Shown here in pieces: positions 26,074 through 37,513 of a stretch of 64,000 nucleotides of DNA. Under the pieces are notes generated by a model that saw only the letters and a list, made by a program, of their open reading frames with translations, ran no database searches and was not told the DNA's origin. Origin of the DNA: Pseudopyrenochaeta lycopersici (Eukaryota; Ascomycota; Dothideomycetes; Pleosporales; Pseudopyrenochaetaceae); the NCBI GenBank assembly GCA_003313425.1, contig NHZP01000018.1, positions 186,001-250,000 on the forward strand. The letters are read 5' to 3'. The first letter of the stretch is position 1; the number at the start of each line of letters is the position of its first letter. Position numbers and translations under genes: made by a program.

Positions 26074-28752
26074 TTAAGTTCGTGAGGAGGACAGCTCTTT
26101 GGAAGACTTCCAGAACTTGAGCTTGCTAAGCCGGTTGTTCTTCTTCTTTTCTTTGGCAGGTTCCAAATGCTCCGATTGAGGACGCTGCTCGATGGACAAT
26201 TTGCTTCGCTCACCATATGAGGAGCTATTGATCAGCCGAGACAAACTCGCGATGCTGGAGCGCTTGCGGCGCCTGGACTCGATTTCGCTCGGGTCTGAGC
26301 ACAAAGATGCCGTCCGATCACCTGGCCTTCGAGGACTGACGAGTGGGTAAGCATTTTGCATAGCACTCGTCATGGTCGATCTGGACGAGGTTAATGAAGG
26401 AACATCGTCCACCGAGATGCGGAGTTCAGGCCCAGGTTCACCGAAACGGGGAGACGGCATGACAGGGTAGTCGCTCATTGAAGAAGCTGCCGTACCAACG
26501 CGAGGAGTATCGAATGAGACCTGGCTCGAACGGTAATCTGGCGAAGAGAAAGACGATGTGACGGTGTCAGGTGTCATGAGATTCTGCTGAGTGAGTGGAA
26601 GTGACAGATTCATAAGAGGCTGTTGCTCCTTCAACTCATCCGCTGGCGGCTGTGGTGTGACGGTAGAGTCAGACGAATGGGTCAGCGATGAAGTTCGAGG
26701 TTCCTCATAATCCTCGACAACCTCGACAAGATTGGGCTCCTGTAATTGCTGAAGATTGTCATCGCTCGGCGCGTCCTGGGGTACCGCACGGGGAGACAAA
26801 GGCTCTGAATGTCTCGTCTCGGATCCTCTTTCAGAACGCTTAATACCGAGGCCATCGTTGAAAGTCCAGTTAATGGCAGGCCCTTCCTGCTTCGCATCTG
26901 CTTCCACTACAGATATTTTAGGCTCCTCAGCCTCCTCAGCAATGGATGTAGGTTCTGATTCTCTCCTTGAAATGGTCGTCTCCTCTTCTGGCTCCTCTTC
27001 CTCAAAGACGTCAGCCATAGGCGATGCCGTAGTGACTGTGGACGATCTGAGTTCAAAGGGCACCAGCTCAGGTGCACTTTCTGTCCTCCGGTGATTTGGA
27101 GCAAGACCATTGGCGCTGTGCATAGCTCGCCTATGCGCCGAGAATCCGCGCTGTTGATTTCGCGGGCTGGAGCCATTTGGTGTATTAAAAGGGCCGAGTG
27201 CTGCGTCCAGGTCAATGATTGGGCTCATGACGTCGGAGTCCACGCGCTTCAATGGCCGGGGTTGCCATGAGGCATAGTTGGTGTCAACCTTTGGTTCAGA
27301 AGCTGAGCTCCCTGTTGGAGAAACGATCGTAACAGTGGTATCTTCGTCGAAATTTGGCTCGAAGTCCAGATCTTCCGATGCATCCGTGTCTTCAGCATCA
27401 AGAGCCGAATCTGGAGGAGGTGATGACGGCCTTGCCTTTAACTTTTTCGAGTGCTTCCCTTTCCTTGGAATGATTGAGTTCGCCCATGACTTCACTTTGC
27501 GAGGCTTACGATGAGCCTTCCGCGATGATTTTGACTTGTCGTTGTCTTCTGTGGATTCATCGTCATCGGGAGTTGGCGATGCAAGAGGCGGCGATTCAAG
27601 CGATTTCGAAAGAGCGGGATCCGACGCACTGGTAGGAAGTGTGGGGACTGGATTGTCGTGGCGTCGTGACTCCAAGCGGAAAAAGCCTCGTCGCTTGGCT
27701 GGGACTCGAGCGGCTGGAACGGTTGGCGAGATCGGGGAAACCGCAGACATGGGTCGCTTTCGGTCAGAAGGCTCTCCTCGGAGCGAGCTGCTCATGAAAC
27801 TGTCGAGAACAGCCCCAGCGGTACTTGGTCGCCTTTCATCCTCGACTGTGGTCAGGGAGGAACGACCAGCCCGCGCAGTCTGGGGGCTGCTGCCTCCGAC
27901 AATGGACGAGAGACTGTTAGTCGCCGAATGACCGCGAAACGTGGACAGCGATGTTTCCGTTTCGGAGGAGATGGTTGAGAGAGGGCGGATGTACTCGATT
28001 CTATCGGAGAATCCAACGCGAGCTCTCGATGGCGGCCGTGCAGCCGAGTCATCCTCAGTACTGGTATTCCGTAGCGATGGTTGCGAAATGGATCTGTTGA
28101 AGGAATGGCCGAATGTGAACTGGTTGCCTTCAGAAGGTGTACTGGGTGCACTGCCTGATCGTGCGGGTGTGGGTGGGTTCATAATTGAGGACAAGTCATG
28201 AGACGAAATGGCACCCGAGCGGCGATGGGCATGGCCACGACGACCTGCTGGAGGGCCAGGGTGCAGCGTAGTATTCGGAGGAGGCAAGATACCGTCGCCC
28301 TTGGTAGGACTGCTGCTCATTAGCGCAGGGCCACCAGGTCGAACGTCGCCACCTATGAACTCGCTTCCACCTCGCCTGTGCCCGTGGATGGGTTTCGGGA
28401 GAGTGGGCGAAAGTGTCGACGGTGAATGTGGTGGAGAGGTGCCAGTGCTTGGGACGGCAGTGCCTGCAGGATTGAAGGAGAACTCTGGCAGTGCACTGAC
28501 AGACTTTTGTCTCTGGTGCGGCATAGAGCCTCGCCGACCGGCTGGATATGCCTGGAGCGACATGGGACGTGGGTTCGAGGGCGCCAGATGCGAGGAAGCA
28601 GATTCTGGCTCGCGCATGGGGAAGGAGAATTCAGGGTTGGGAATGAGTTCGACCTGGCCGGCATTGGACTGTTGTCGGCGCTGGTAGAGCGGCGAGCCAA
28701 CACCAGACTGCGACTGTGTAGCCTGGTGTCGTGGCAGCGCGATCTGAGCCAT
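26074..28752 (-). CDS. Large intrinsically disordered Ser/Pro-rich protein
   Basis: A single uninterrupted frame of 892 residues that is very rich in Ser, Pro, Arg and Glu. Repeated basic boxes carry HRR or RR before Ser (GRRGSMPHQR, HGHRRGGSEFIGGD, RRGHAHRRSGAIS, HRRTESAPEL); these look like AGC-kinase type phosphorylation sites. A strongly basic patch (SRKAHRKPRKVKSW...PRKGKHSKKLKARP, about residues 405-440) precedes an acidic one. The C-terminus KNNRLSKLKFWKSSKELSS is basic and amphipathic, and could contact membrane or an acidic partner. Fungal homologues are sometimes named 'cell wall proline rich protein'; I see no signal peptide, so a wall location is not supported. The role is unknown; a phospho-regulated scaffold is inference. 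Confidence 0.72.
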   Translation of the reverse strand: MAQIALPRHQATQSQSGVGSPLYQRRQQSNAGQVELIPNPEFSFPMREPESASSHLAPSNPRPMSLQAYPAGRRGSMPHQRQKSVSALPEFSFNPAGTAVPSTGTSPPHSPSTLSPTLPKPIHGHRRGGSEFIGGDVRPGGPALMSSSPTKGDGILPPPNTTLHPGPPAGRRGHAHRRSGAISSHDLSSIMNPPTPARSGSAPSTPSEGNQFTFGHSFNRSISQPSLRNTSTEDDSAARPPSRARVGFSDRIEYIRPLSTISSETETSLSTFRGHSATNSLSSIVGGSSPQTARAGRSSLTTVEDERRPSTAGAVLDSFMSSSLRGEPSDRKRPMSAVSPISPTVPAARVPAKRRGFFRLESRRHDNPVPTLPTSASDPALSKSLESPPLASPTPDDDESTEDNDKSKSSRKAHRKPRKVKSWANSIIPRKGKHSKKLKARPSSPPPDSALDAEDTDASEDLDFEPNFDEDTTVTIVSPTGSSASEPKVDTNYASWQPRPLKRVDSDVMSPIIDLDAALGPFNTPNGSSPRNQQRGFSAHRRAMHSANGLAPNHRRTESAPELVPFELRSSTVTTASPMADVFEEEEPEEETTISRRESEPTSIAEEAEEPKISVVEADAKQEGPAINWTFNDGLGIKRSERGSETRHSEPLSPRAVPQDAPSDDNLQQLQEPNLVEVVEDYEEPRTSSLTHSSDSTVTPQPPADELKEQQPLMNLSLPLTQQNLMTPDTVTSSFSSPDYRSSQVSFDTPRVGTAASSMSDYPVMPSPRFGEPGPELRISVDDVPSLTSSRSTMTSAMQNAYPLVSPRRPGDRTASLCSDPSEIESRRRKRSSIASLSRLINSSSYGERSKLSIEQRPQSEHLEPAKEKKKNNRLSKLKFWKSSKELSSSRT

Positions 28753-31700
28753 TGTGAATTTATTAGTTGCCCTTGTCGTCGCAGCGAAGTGCGGCAGCCG
28801 GGCTTGACGAAATTAGGAATGGCACTGCCCAACGGACGCACAGCAAAGTGCTTGGCCTGCGAGGTGAGACGGGTTGTCTGCGATCCAGGGACAGCGCGCC
28901 GGATCCGGGTGGGCGCTGGCTGGTTGGATGGGTGGGTGGTTGCGGTGTTACGAGTGAGCACAGCGGGAGTGAGACGAAACAAGCGCTGTCGAAGTACAGA
29001 GTGCTGACGCGATTACTGGTACCGCGCAAAGCAGAGTCAGCACGCAGATTGCAGGGTCGCGGAGCGGGTGACGCGAGGCAGAGAGCGGTGCATACAGGAT
29101 ACGTAAAGTCACAGAGGCCGATGTGTTTTGCCAGTTGGGTAGGCAGTCGTGGACGCAGGATTGAGTGAAGCCAGTACACCCAGGATTAAGGAATGACGGT
29201 GGGGAAAGGAGCGGACAGATGCCGCACGCCGCCTCAGTGCAAGTGAGTGCGACGATGGGCTCCAGAGAGGTGTTGAAGAGGGAGGGGTCGCCGAGAGTGC
29301 TGGTGCAGATGGGCGGAGTGGGTAGGAGAAGAGGCACCTGGGCAACCCGTCGCTTTTGTCGGTCGTTCCTTCCCAGGATGCCGCACGCTAGCAGGGATGC
29401 AGCGACCCAAGCAGGGCTATCGCAGTCCGTGGCTGCCACCCCTGCCCGGTGGGTAATACTCGCTGCGGCCATGTTGTCTCCCTCGTCATTTCGTGCCTGA
29501 GCAAACGGCCATACGACAGTAGGCGCGCAATTTGGGCATGCTGTCTTTGCGACTGCCAGGACATGGCACCGCGCAACCGCAGGCTCCTGGTGCTGTCCGC
29601 AGGCCAATCTCGGCCACGGCTGCCCCCAGGCATCCCCCATCATCACGAGGCTGCAAATTTGCCTTGGTCCCTCGCCCGTCCGAGCCACGGTGCCAGGACA
29701 CAGCTGCGCAACCATGATGTAGCTTCAATTCCACTGCTCTTCAGCCTGGCCAATGCCTGCTCGCATCATGTTAGCATGGAGAGGCGGCATCTCTAGCTCC
29801 AAAGGAAGCTTTTTGCGCCTTTCAACAACCTCGACCGTACCGCACTTGCAACCGGCCCAGGCTCCGTTCAATGTGTCGCTGCATGCGGCTCTCTGGCGGC
29901 CTGCCCGTTGCTGCTATGCAGAGTCCACTCAAGCCCGCGAGGACCTGCATCGCCAGACAACCCATGGCTCCAGTAGCCAGCCCTTGCGCGCCCCGGCACC
30001 TTTTCACTCGCTCACGCCGTCCGGCTGCACGCGATATGCATCTTCCGCCCATCTCACAGATCTTCTTGGCTGCCTGCCGCAAGCCGGCTACCCCTCTCTC
30101 TGCTTCCTTGCAAACTGCAACCCTCAGTCCTCCTTGGGCATGGCGCCCATTAATCAAACCCACAGAGGCCGCAATCCCGCTGCACTGCAACTCGTCAACG
30201 CCACGCTCCCCTTGAAAACCTTTTGCCTCTGCGCACTCCGGCCCTCACCACATCCTGCCCGAGTCCTCGGCCTCGAGACTTGAAGATTGACGCGACTTGT
30301 TTCACCGAACCCATTCGAGGTGGGGCCAATCAGCCCCGGTTGGAATTTGGCCAAGCTTGGATTTGATATGCTTCCGCTGTTGGCGACCAATCGACTATCG
30401 ACGCCCGTTTGGGAATCTACTAGCTATGCAGGGGCAAGCCGACGCCTCTTTGCTCTCTGAGCTTTTCCCCTTTCATCACAGCCAGGACCTCGTCCTTGCC
30501 ACCCATAAATAGGATGTGATAGACGAAATGCGGAGAAGCGGGATGCAACAAGCAACTATTGTTTGTTGTCTGCCCTGATAGCACTGCTGCTGAACAGAGC
30601 ACCCGACCGGCCGAGCGTCAAGCGCGCTGTCTTGCAAGGTGTGAAGTTCATTAAGGCTCGGAAGAGATTCCAGTTCCATCACTTCTGGAGCAGAAATAAA
30701 TATTCGCTCTATTGGCTTGCATCATGTCGAGATAACAGTACATGCATACACTTGCTGTGCTGTGCGAACAAACGTCTACTTCATTATGGATAGGACCACG
30801 ATCTGGACCTCGAATGCGCATGAAGCTCCACGCCCTGTGTGTCTCAGAGCCGCCACAACGGGGCCTGCATTCTGGCCTCTGTACCACTCCTTCTACCTGC
30901 TTTGCTCCCCCAGAGTTTTGGGATTTGCTTTTGGGGCCCCTCAATTGTGATTGTGGTCATTCCAACCGATGCAATCGTCGGTTGCCTGATGATCGGCTCT
31001 CGCTTGCCTTGCGCCGTTGATGCAGGTCATTATTACGACTTCCAGGAGTTTGCACGCACCTGCAGTGGTAAATGAGCAAGTGTCCCTTCGAGCACACTGT
31101 GTGCCATCTGGACATGTTCGGCCCTTTCTCCCTACAACCCCGGCGACGTCATGAGCGTGGATGACCTTGTGTCCACTAAGGAGCAGACTCATGATCTTCA
31201 GGGTCCCTTCGGCACCTTTGTCCGACTTAGCAAAGTCTGTCAATCTTCATCTTTCGTGTCATAACTTTTCCTTGCCATGCTTTCAAGGACAATGCTAGGT
31301 CGTCCCAGGGAGCAGAGATTTCTGTGAAAAGACATGGAAGCACAACCATGGAACAAGGCCGCAAGTAACGCGGCCCAAAGCGAGCGTGGCCTAGCGATTG
31401 GTTGGTCAAGTGTAGTGTGGGCAACTGCTTCACTTGTGACGGTTCCTGTACTGGTTCCCCGGTAGTCTGCGCCGTCGAACTTTCAGGACCACAAGTTTTG
31501 TTTTTCGGCCGCAACGAGCGGTGAAGACAGAAAGTCTACCTATTAACAACATTTATTTCATGGCTCCACTATGGCATTCAATGGTGCGCGCTTGTGATGT
31601 ACAACGGTCAAGGTCGATTCTTTGTTCTGCTCTCAGCCTCGAGCAAGCACTACCATGGCTCATGAATATTAGCACGGTCACAACTACTGCGACTGGTACA

Positions 31701-34700
31701 CGTGTCGCAATCCTCTCCGCACCTAGCAATTCGTTGCCAGGCTCCAAAAAGCTGGCATTAAGCTATCGCGAGCGTTACTCGTCATTGTAAAAAGAAATCT
31801 GGTCTCACCGCACGGTCACTTCCAGGGGCAACCACAACGCCAGTCACAACGGCTGTGGCTAAGCCATCAGCCTTCCTCGGTTGCTACAATTATTGTTTAC
31901 GTCGCAATTGCAACAAAGGACGGGGGTCGAGATTCGCAATCTCGTTTCATAATCCGTTTTCGACATTCAGGGAACGTGAGATTGCCAATCTCCGTATTCC
32001 CACAATCTCCTGACGGCCAGAAATGGAACTGCAATGAGCCTTTTTCAAATATTGGCCAATGGCAGGCGCGCAGCCATAAGTCCACCTTCCTTGTTCGAAT
32101 GCTACCTCTCCATCACTCTCCACCTTACAAGCGGGCCTCATATCCGAACAATGTGTGCTGTTGCTTTTCATGTTCGTCATCAAGGCCTTTACAAACCCTA
32201 CTGGCTTGACGTGGCCTCGACACGACTGCGTAGAGCGTGTCTGGCAGATTGCGCAGCAAGGTGGGCCTGTTAATCTGGTCTATCCGTGGCTTGTACACGA
32301 ATGCTTTCGCTGAGTCGTACCCAACACCATGGACTCGCGACGTCCACTCCGCAGAGCCTCAGACACCAGAGGTCGTCAGCCAACCATCCATCTTCCCAAC
32401 AAAGACAACTCATTCAGCCGAATACCACTCAAAATGCCTCTCAGAACGATGTGCTTCCATTTCTTCCCGTTGTATTCCGCTCGCTTGCCCAAATACCCGC
32501 TATTTTCCCGAGCGAACCAGATTCACCGTCTTCTCACTAAACCTACGCATCTGAAACGACGCGTATCTTTACCCAGCCGTTTGATGCAGGAGTACTCAAC
32601 ACAGCTGAACATTCTCCACAGGGCCAAATCCTGGGCGAATGGCTCTTCGTCCACCAAAATTTGCCGCCTCTGGGGAGCATACGGGCTGAGTCTTGCCATT
32701 AGTCTTAACAACAGGAGACAACAACGTCTGCTTATTGAGTGCAAAGCCACATGAAGCCTCCACTCCAGTCAAGCAACGCCTGTTCCTTTGAATCGCTAGA
32801 TCTCGGTTACTACGGCAGTGTCCATTGCGTGTTCATGGCTAACCGTTCGTCTGTCATCGCTCAATGTGTCTGAGCTGAACTGTCATGGGTCTAATGGCTG
32901 GCTAAGCAACGCCGGATAGAGCGCCACATCGTGATAACGTTCGCACACCACCATCCCGCGACGGAGTGCCCGTCCTCTCTCGAATCATGGATGTACGCTT
33001 TTCCGATTGGCCGGAAAACGACCTGTTTGGCTGACGGCTGCTTGAGCCACTCAGCACTAAAAGCCTTTGTTTCTCACAAGATGTCAAAGACTTGGCGCCA
33101 CGATACATCATTCCACACGCGATGGAGACAGAAGCGAGGAGTGACAGCTCAGCTAGGGCTTATGCAAGAAAGACTGCAAGCTGCGTTGATAGTCAGGCGT
33201 TCCTCACTCAGCACCACGTTTCTTGAAACTCACGTCAGAAGTGTATCTTGCATTTAGCGCGTACCATTCGTTACTGTACAACAATAACAAATATGCCATG
33301 CTTATAGGCCCCCAACGCAGTCCAGGAATATCTAATCAACTTTGTGTGCATTTGTTCAAGTCATGGGACAAAATGTCCCTGTCTCCCATTAGTGGTCGGT
33401 CTGCAAAGCCGACCCGTGCGCGATATCGCAAATGTGGTAGATAGATTCTGCACCTTACCTTAGTGCATGCGCAACACCGATCTTCAGGGCTCGCGATCAA
33501 TTCCTTGACTGGACATTTCTTTGTCCCTTGCATCCGCGTAGCTCGCGTATATACCCAATAACATCGAAAGTTCACTGTGGAGTATTTTTTGCGCCATCAT
33601 ACGCCTTGCACATTCAGACCCACCAGATGATGTGTGCATTCCCAGCGCGTATTGCGGCACTCCACACAGATGTTTGATTCCCCATGTCTTGGCTGTGAAG
33701 GGCACAGATACTATCGCGGCCATGTTAAACCTTACGTAGGTCCCACCTGTACCTGCACTCAAGCGCGCGCTCTTTGTGCTTTAGTTTTAAGACGCAAACT
33801 CAATTGACACCCGTCGACTTTTCTCGGGAAAATCCCCTTGCATCTAGATTTTCGGCTGCTCTGCGGCGTGGTGGGTTGGTGGTGTATGGCACCAGGCCAT
33901 TACTGGAAAGTTTTCCAGCTGCCGTAGCGCTGGGATTGCATGAAAGCGTGGCCCAGCTCCTCCCCAACATGTTGATCGGTCAAGTGAAGCGGCAGCCATG
34001 CGGCACAGCAAAACTCAAACGGTATCGATAAGCCGAACTTCTTACGTTTCCAGCTGGGGCCTGCCGTCCGGCCTCGCTTGTGTTACAATGTCTTTCGGTA
34101 GTTGTCCTCACTTGCCCACGACATCGGTGAGCCACCAACAAACCTGCAGATCGCAGATCACTCTGCAGCACGACAGGTGGCCTTACGGAGATTTTGGCGT
34201 GACGTTAACTAAATCTACCGGTCAACCTTGCGAGCGCTAGCGTGCTTGTCTGATGCCCATTCCCCGTCTTCAGCGGTAAGCCGCTCGTACTCTATGGAGG
34301 GGCCACCTGCTGGGTCGTGAGTCTGAGAACTAAACGGTACGACCCTTCACTTTGTATGTGGTCAGCCAGTATGCTTTGATACCAAGCCCGGCCCTTACCA
34401 TCCGACTGAGCCTTGAGCTCTGGAAATGCAACCCTTGTTGCCACCTCTGTTCACAGTCATTCAAGCGTTGCAGACTCATTTATTTCAGACTTGGCTGGAT
34501 TAGGTACATGAATTGCATGCGTGGTTGCCGTGAAAGCATGTTAAAACATTCCTGAGAATAACCTTCCCGTAAGAGCTGTCTGAGTACGCTCATTAACTTG
34601 ATCGTACGATGTTGAAGTCCTTAGTACAGACAACCAAATCAATCGTTAAAGCAGAGAGATGGGGGACGGTATCAATGTGCAGCTGCTGAGTAGTCATGCT

Positions 34701-35446
34701 GCCCTACACTCACGCCACACTATCAAGCCCTTCCCCTCATCAGATTTTACTTACTCATAGCTACTTGGAAGCGCTCCTCAGGCCTTTGCATTCTAGAAAC
34801 CCCCGCAAGCGTATGGAAATATTCTGGGCCTCGACCAACGTCTGACTAACCAAAGGCCAAAAGGAGGCTAGTCTGAACCAAAGATGGAAACTGGACAGCT
34901 CTCACAGCCGTAGTGTATGTCACATGTAAATAACGCAAGTTACATTACGTTTCATTGTCTGATGATTTTGATCTCGATTGCCGTGACTCTAGTACGCCAT
35001 GTAACATGATAGAAACAATTGGTTGGATTGATTGGTATCTTTGTTTTGACACTGTTGAATTCAGACCTACCAAGAGATTCGACAAGTACTGTAGTCGAGG
35101 TAGGCCGTGAGGGGAGATTCCTACATTTGTAACCCACGTAGAGAGCTGGTCAGAGGACGCGTCACATAAATCGTCGAGGAAAACGGCAGCACGTTTGAGA
35201 TGTAGACCGACGCGATAGCTAGACAATACAATCCTGGTCTCTCCTCATACATGCCTTTACTAATCAAAACGACCGATACTTTCTCCGAAGATCAATCGCA
35301 GTCTCCCCTAATCAGTGCCTCCACATTAGACAGCACAGATAAACCTACCATTGGAAAGTGTAAGGTTCCTTTTTCGGTTCTCATGTGACGAAAGCATTGA
35401 TGAAAATTGCCAGTCTTAACAAAGTTAACGAAAAGCAGTCTTGCAC
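28753..35446. other. 6.7-kb gene-poor region
   Basis: The first 1-1.5 kb is GC-rich, with many overlapping frames on both strands, as expected for a promoter and 5' leader region. The longest frames (29753-30283 plus, 28948-29715 minus) have no domains and no consistent splice structure. From about 30.5 to 35.4 kb no frame stands out. No transposon end, tRNA or other RNA gene was recognised. Confidence 0.45.
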
Positions 35447-36816
35447 ATGGACAACGCAAACGACCTCGCCAATGACTTGGAGAATGCCACTGCCAGGCTT
35501 TCCAAGGTCACTCTTGGCCCACAAGCTCAAAGTTATGAGAGAGCTTTCGATAATATTGTCCGGTTCGTCCAAAAGATGCGGGGCCATTATATTGCACCCG
35601 ATGAGCTTAAAGTCACTAAACGGCTTGCTGAACCGTTCACCCAAGGAGGCCTTCTCATCATGTTACTGGAACCGCTCTCAGAACATCCGTGGTCACGTGG
35701 AATCGAATGCGTAGTCAAAGACTGCAACAGTCTTCAAGTCTTACAAGAAGGGCTACGAATCTGTTCGAATGGAACGTTGAGCTTATTCGAGAATGTATCG
35801 TTAATCGACCTACGTCCATTTTTCCCTAAGAAAGACTTCTCTGGACTTCCCGAGGAGCAGAGGGAGAAACTGTACCGGCTCGTTTTCTTGGCAGTTAAAG
35901 CTAAGCAGCCGGACGTTTTTTTGTGTATGTCAAATGCATGTAACATCCTTTCCAAGAGCACATAGAACTTCCAGCTAATTACGGATAGGATGCGGTAAAT
36001 GCACTTTATAGACATCGTGATCAGATGCAGGCAGAATTTTGGCAACGCACACAGATCTTCCCAGGTTTTCATCCATCATATTCGGTCAACTATAACGATA
36101 CAAATACACATCTACGTAATGGATTGTTGAAATCAATCTGTAAAGCATGCCATGGACTAAATGGTGGTTGGAATGAGGAGTCATGGACAGAACTTTGTTT
36201 ACGTGGGCATCTCTACAAACAATCACACAGAAAGACACCGGGGCTCCATTCAGAGCAAGCCCTGGATGTAGAAAGTCTCAGACGCTGTCTTATCCTGATA
36301 ATGAAATTGATATTCACAAAGACGAATACCCGACCCAACCCAAGCCTAGGGCCTGGACCATACTATCACCTGGAATACGAGCATGCGAATTGGTTCTTCT
36401 GCATTCAAAAATCTAGTACAACTACTGAAAACCCCAAATATCACGCCAGAGCACTTCTCATACCCCTCTTCCGGAAATTGAACAAGTGCTTCCAAAAGAC
36501 TTCGTGGTTCTTGCCTATCTACAAGATAAGGCGGTCAAAAATAACAACGGCGCTCAAAGAGTGTACACCGGAGTTTGAACGTGCATGCTATTTCTTAGCT
36601 GGTGGGGACCAGAGCAGTGTTGATGCAGAAACCGAGAAGACGTTGGGAGATATAGATGACGACAGCGAATTGGCTTCGTTGATGGAAAGAATGAACAATA
36701 TCACGTTGCACGCCACGAACTTGAGGAGAAGCAGGCTTAAGACCAGAGAAAAGGTGCTTGATCACTCTTCTTTACGTGATGGAGAGTTGACGAAATCAGA
36801 AGTGGAAGCTCTTTAG
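35447..36816 (+). CDS. Hypothetical protein, apparent frameshift at exon junction
   Basis: Two long frames, 35447-35924 and 35989-36816, look like exons of one gene (about 434 residues), but I do not recognise the family. The first part is helical with FVQKMRGHYIAPDELKVTKR and ends AVKAKQPDVF. The second begins DAVNALYRHRDQMQAEFWQR, contains two nearby cysteines (CKACHGL) and ends in a charged helix. The only canonical donor (gtatgt, 35925-35930) and acceptor (ggatag, ending 35988) do not join the frames: they differ by one base. A run of seven T (35916-35922) sits just before the donor; six T would restore the join. This is either a sequence error or a real inactivating indel. No signal peptide or membrane segment is seen. 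Confidence 0.45.
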
Positions 36817-37513
36817 CTAGTTATTGCTAAATTTAATTTCATCTTCTATGCTCAACTTGCTTCTATTTGCTTGTGCATCGGGACTATGAAGGATATTCAA
36901 TTCATATTCACATTATTGGCTGGTGTATGAAGTAAGTCAATGTCTGAAAGCCTTACCACTGGTTCAAATGGCACTAGAAATAAAGAAATCGTAGTACTGT
37001 ATGCAGTTCTAGGGCCAAGCTCTTTTCACTGGATTTGATCCCGAAGGACAACAAGCTTACTTGAGACCAGGAATAAACCAATAACCCAAATCCTGGTCTC
37101 ATAAAGGAGGGAGTGGCCTATCAACAGTGAATTCAACTCTTCAAGTTTGTAAATGATGCCTGGAATGTGATACTTGCCCCAAATGCTTCGAGTACCGACT
37201 GAAACATCCCCGATATACCACCCATGCAGACAGGGATAAGGACATTAGAGCAATATTTATTCAATATGTCCAACTAATTCCAGCATAATCTTACTATATT
37301 CACTCCGAGTGTGTCTGAAGAATCTCACTGGTGTGTAAATTGGTCTTGGTTAAGATATCCTGGTATGGATGATGCGTATTCTCCTGCAGACAATCAATGC
37401 ATTTCAACGTTTCGCAATGCGCAGTGAAGTCATAATGAAACAATTATAAAGTAAAGTTCAGAGTGCTAAACAGTACCAGAAACACTGGGAAACTAATATT
37501 CCAACTGTAATGA
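36817..37513. other. Intergenic between convergent genes
   Basis: AT-leaning 3' flanks of the orphan gene and the rhamnosidase gene. Nothing recognised. Confidence 0.5.

Noticed and set aside
29753..30283. 176-codon plus-strand frame
   Set aside because: The region is GC-rich and open in several phases on both strands; no domain, signal peptide or intron logic supports it.
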